A stretch of DNA of 64,000 nt from Hwanghaeella sp964350445 (lineage in GTDB: Bacteria > Pseudomonadota > Alphaproteobacteria > UBA8366 > Aestuariispiraceae), in the NCBI GenBank assembly GCA_964350445.1, contig CAYGKA010000005.1, positions 73,145 through 137,144 on the forward strand, in the 5' to 3' direction. The notes under the pieces were generated by a model. That model saw only the letters and a list, made by a program, of their open reading frames with translations. It was not told where the DNA came from and searched no databases. Below are positions 62,904-64,000 of the stretch, piece after piece. Made by a program: the position numbers and the translations under genes. The first letter of the stretch is position 1. Every line of letters begins with the position of its first letter.

Positions 62904-63023
62904 GTGCGTGGGCGGAGCGGTGCAAGCCGCTAGCTCCATTGGGGCGATGCTTAGAGATCCGCCTTCGGGTTAGATTTGCCTTTTTCGAAGGGAAGAATGC
63001 TTTGAAACTTTGCGCCCACGCAC
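62904..63023 (+). ncRNA. Candidate structured RNA upstream of the SLATT-RT operon
   Basis: GTGCGTGGGCG (62904-62914) and CGCCCACGCAC (63013-63023) are perfect 11-bp inverted repeats enclosing 98 nt, with an internal hairpin AGCGG-TGCAAG-CCGCT (62916-62931) and a CCTTTTTCGAAGG stem. It ends 19 bp before the SLATT start. Layout recalls the RNA-RT organisation of retrons and some DRT systems; no coding frame crosses it. Its expression and function are not shown. Confidence 0.45.
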
Positions 63024-63042
63024 CTTCCATCAGGAGTATTCA

Positions 63043-63624
63043 ATGGGAGAAGCCAGCAGTACCGATAAGCTAAGAACCAAGATTTGGTTCACCTGTAAGT
63101 CTAGAATGAATTCAGAGGTGCGACTTCGGCGCTATGAACTGGCGTGGCATTTGTTGTTATGTTTCTTATCGATTTTTATTGTTGGTGTTACGATATTCAA
63201 AAAATACTTAGCGGCTGGATTCCCGATAGATGAGTATCTTCTTCTGTGTTCCATTCTAATACTGGCTTTGAGTATTTTAGTATTCAGTTTTAAATTTGGA
63301 GAGAAGGCGAGTCAGTTTCGGGAATGTTACCTGAAGATTCAGGAGCTTCTAGACAACAACGACGACTATCAGAAACTTGCGACGAAATATTACGCAATTT
63401 TAAATGCTTATCCGAATCATTCAGAAGCCGATTTCTATTGGTTGATCGTAAAGCAATCTGTTTTTTCCAAGGCAAAGCTCACTGATGTTAATGGGCAGGA
63501 TCTTCGGGCAACGCCTACAATGTTCCTTGTTCTATTGCGTAATTTTGCAGCATTTTGGTTATCTATAGGCTTAATCATGGCCGTCGCAGCGTCTCCACTA
63601 TTTTGGAGGCTGTTGTGCAGATAG
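63043..63624 (+). CDS. SLATT-domain two-helix membrane protein
   Basis: This 193-residue protein is AT-rich and unlike its neighbours. It has two adjacent N-terminal transmembrane helices (about 28-48 and 59-78), a helical cytoplasmic middle part and a third hydrophobic segment near the C-terminus, and is followed by a reverse transcriptase; this matches SLATT-type effectors of RT-linked defence systems. AGGAG lies six bases before the ATG at 63043. SLATT proteins are thought to permeabilise membranes on phage sensing. The family assignment is by architecture and context, not a database hit. Confidence 0.7.
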   Translation: MGEASSTDKLRTKIWFTCKSRMNSEVRLRRYELAWHLLLCFLSIFIVGVTIFKKYLAAGFPIDEYLLLCSILILALSILVFSFKFGEKASQFRECYLKIQELLDNNDDYQKLATKYYAILNAYPNHSEADFYWLIVKQSVFSKAKLTDVNGQDLRATPTMFLVLLRNFAAFWLSIGLIMAVAASPLFWRLLCR

Positions 63625-63953
63625 TTTTTCATACGAAACCTGCGCAAATCTATCGGGACCTGCTAGAGAAAAATGTGATTAGGCAATTATTTGAAGACTA
63701 TATCGCTGATGGAGCAACAACGGGTAGAGATGGTGTTACCGTAAAAGCATTTTCGGAAAACCTTGATACAGAAATAAGTCTAATCATTCGCAAGATTCAA
63801 AATGAGACGTATAAATTCACACCATATAAAGAAAAGCTAATTTCCAAAGGCGCCCAAAAGAATCCCAGGCAGATTTCGATACCAACTGTACGAGACAAAC
63901 TTGTTCTTAAGTTTCTAACGAATTTTCTTAAGGCCGTATACTCGGTGACCTGA
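63615..63953 (+). pseudogene. Reverse transcriptase N-terminus, truncated
   Basis: The 112 residues visible carry the RT N-terminal motifs ATTGRDGVTVKAF and NPRQISIPTVRDKLVLKFL, as in group-II-intron-like and defence-associated RTs. The GTG at 63615 has GGAGG five bases upstream and overlaps the SLATT stop by 10 bp, so the two are translationally coupled. The frame stops at 63953, before the fingers/palm and the YxDD motif, so it cannot be active as read. The sequence after the stop looks like an insertion-sequence end, so the gene may have been split by an element beyond the window. Confidence 0.75.
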
Positions 63954-64000
63954 GCCCCTAAACTTCCTCCATTTTAGAGTAGAGTCCGTCACCGTGAAGG
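63940..64000. mobile_element. Possible insertion-sequence end disrupting the RT gene
   Basis: From the point where RT similarity stops (about 63943), TGACCTGAGCCCC...CTCC and AGAGTAGAGTCCGTC look like the terminal repeat and leader of IS3-type elements that I recall. No transposase is within the window, so this is a weak call. Confidence 0.35.

Overview
The window reads as a high-GC alphaproteobacterial chromosome segment, most likely from a marine or aquatic Rhodospirillales/Rhodobacterales-type organism. Supporting signs are two TRAP transporters, a SoeABC-type sulfite dehydrogenase, a VPLPA-CTERM surface protein, a TTAA-N7-TTAA (CtrA-type) box, and an IscU-like scaffold gene followed by yidD. 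It comes from a draft assembly: a run of exactly 100 N (60435-60534) joins two contigs. A perfect 540 bp tandem duplication in a lysR gene (10544-11624) is either very recent or an assembly error. I saw no rRNA, tRNA or CRISPR array.

Layout. 1-5335: amidase plus a polyamine-type ABC importer (potABCD-like), closed by a strong terminator. 5357-10401 (minus): an apparent five-gene catabolic operon, CaiB-type CoA-transferase, HMG-CoA-lyase-like enzyme and TRAP transporter DctPQM, divergent from a LysR regulator (10553-12037). 12072-15728: small membrane methyltransferase, OYE/FAD/NAD flavoprotein, TauD-type dioxygenase. 15862-20609: SoeABC. 20861-26468: second TRAP transporter, glutamine-synthetase-like gamma-glutamyl ligase and Fe-dependent alcohol dehydrogenase, followed by a Ni/Co transporter. 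27335-34694: beta-helix protein, ATP-grasp enzyme, lipoprotein, MBL hydrolase, XRE regulator, an unrecognised protein with a GHRPCAECR motif, MscS channel, DUF4126 protein. 34713-42710 (minus): SDR, orphan molybdopterin oxidoreductase, MFS efflux pump with amidase, membrane histidine kinase. 43111-48992: small secreted protein, then a sugar-acid locus (UxaA-family dehydratase divergent from SDR, FAH-family hydrolase, class II HMG-CoA reductase and EamA transporter). 49055-54024 (minus): cold-shock protein, VPLPA-CTERM protein broken by an amber codon, acetolactate-synthase-like enzyme with aldehyde dehydrogenase. 54329-55727: DUF1428, SRPBCC and MarR operon with a palindrome inside its promoter. 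55729-59772 (minus): ThDP enzyme, homocysteine methyltransferase, MetY. 59995-60630: IscU-like scaffold, gap, yidD. 60678-62726: secreted protein and cytochrome P450. 62740-64000: an AT-rich island with a SLATT-type membrane protein translationally coupled to a truncated reverse transcriptase, preceded by an approximately 120-nt element closed by an 11-bp inverted repeat.

How it fits together. Most of the window is transport-coupled catabolism of small organic acids, amines and sulfonates, with local regulators and several convincing palindromic operator candidates: LysR-type at 10491, GntR/FCD-type at 45034, MarR-type at 54274. The most unusual segment is the right edge. The SLATT-RT pair looks like a horizontally acquired reverse-transcriptase defence system with a possible structured RNA upstream. 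Its RT is cut short at 63953, possibly by an insertion sequence whose end runs out of the window.
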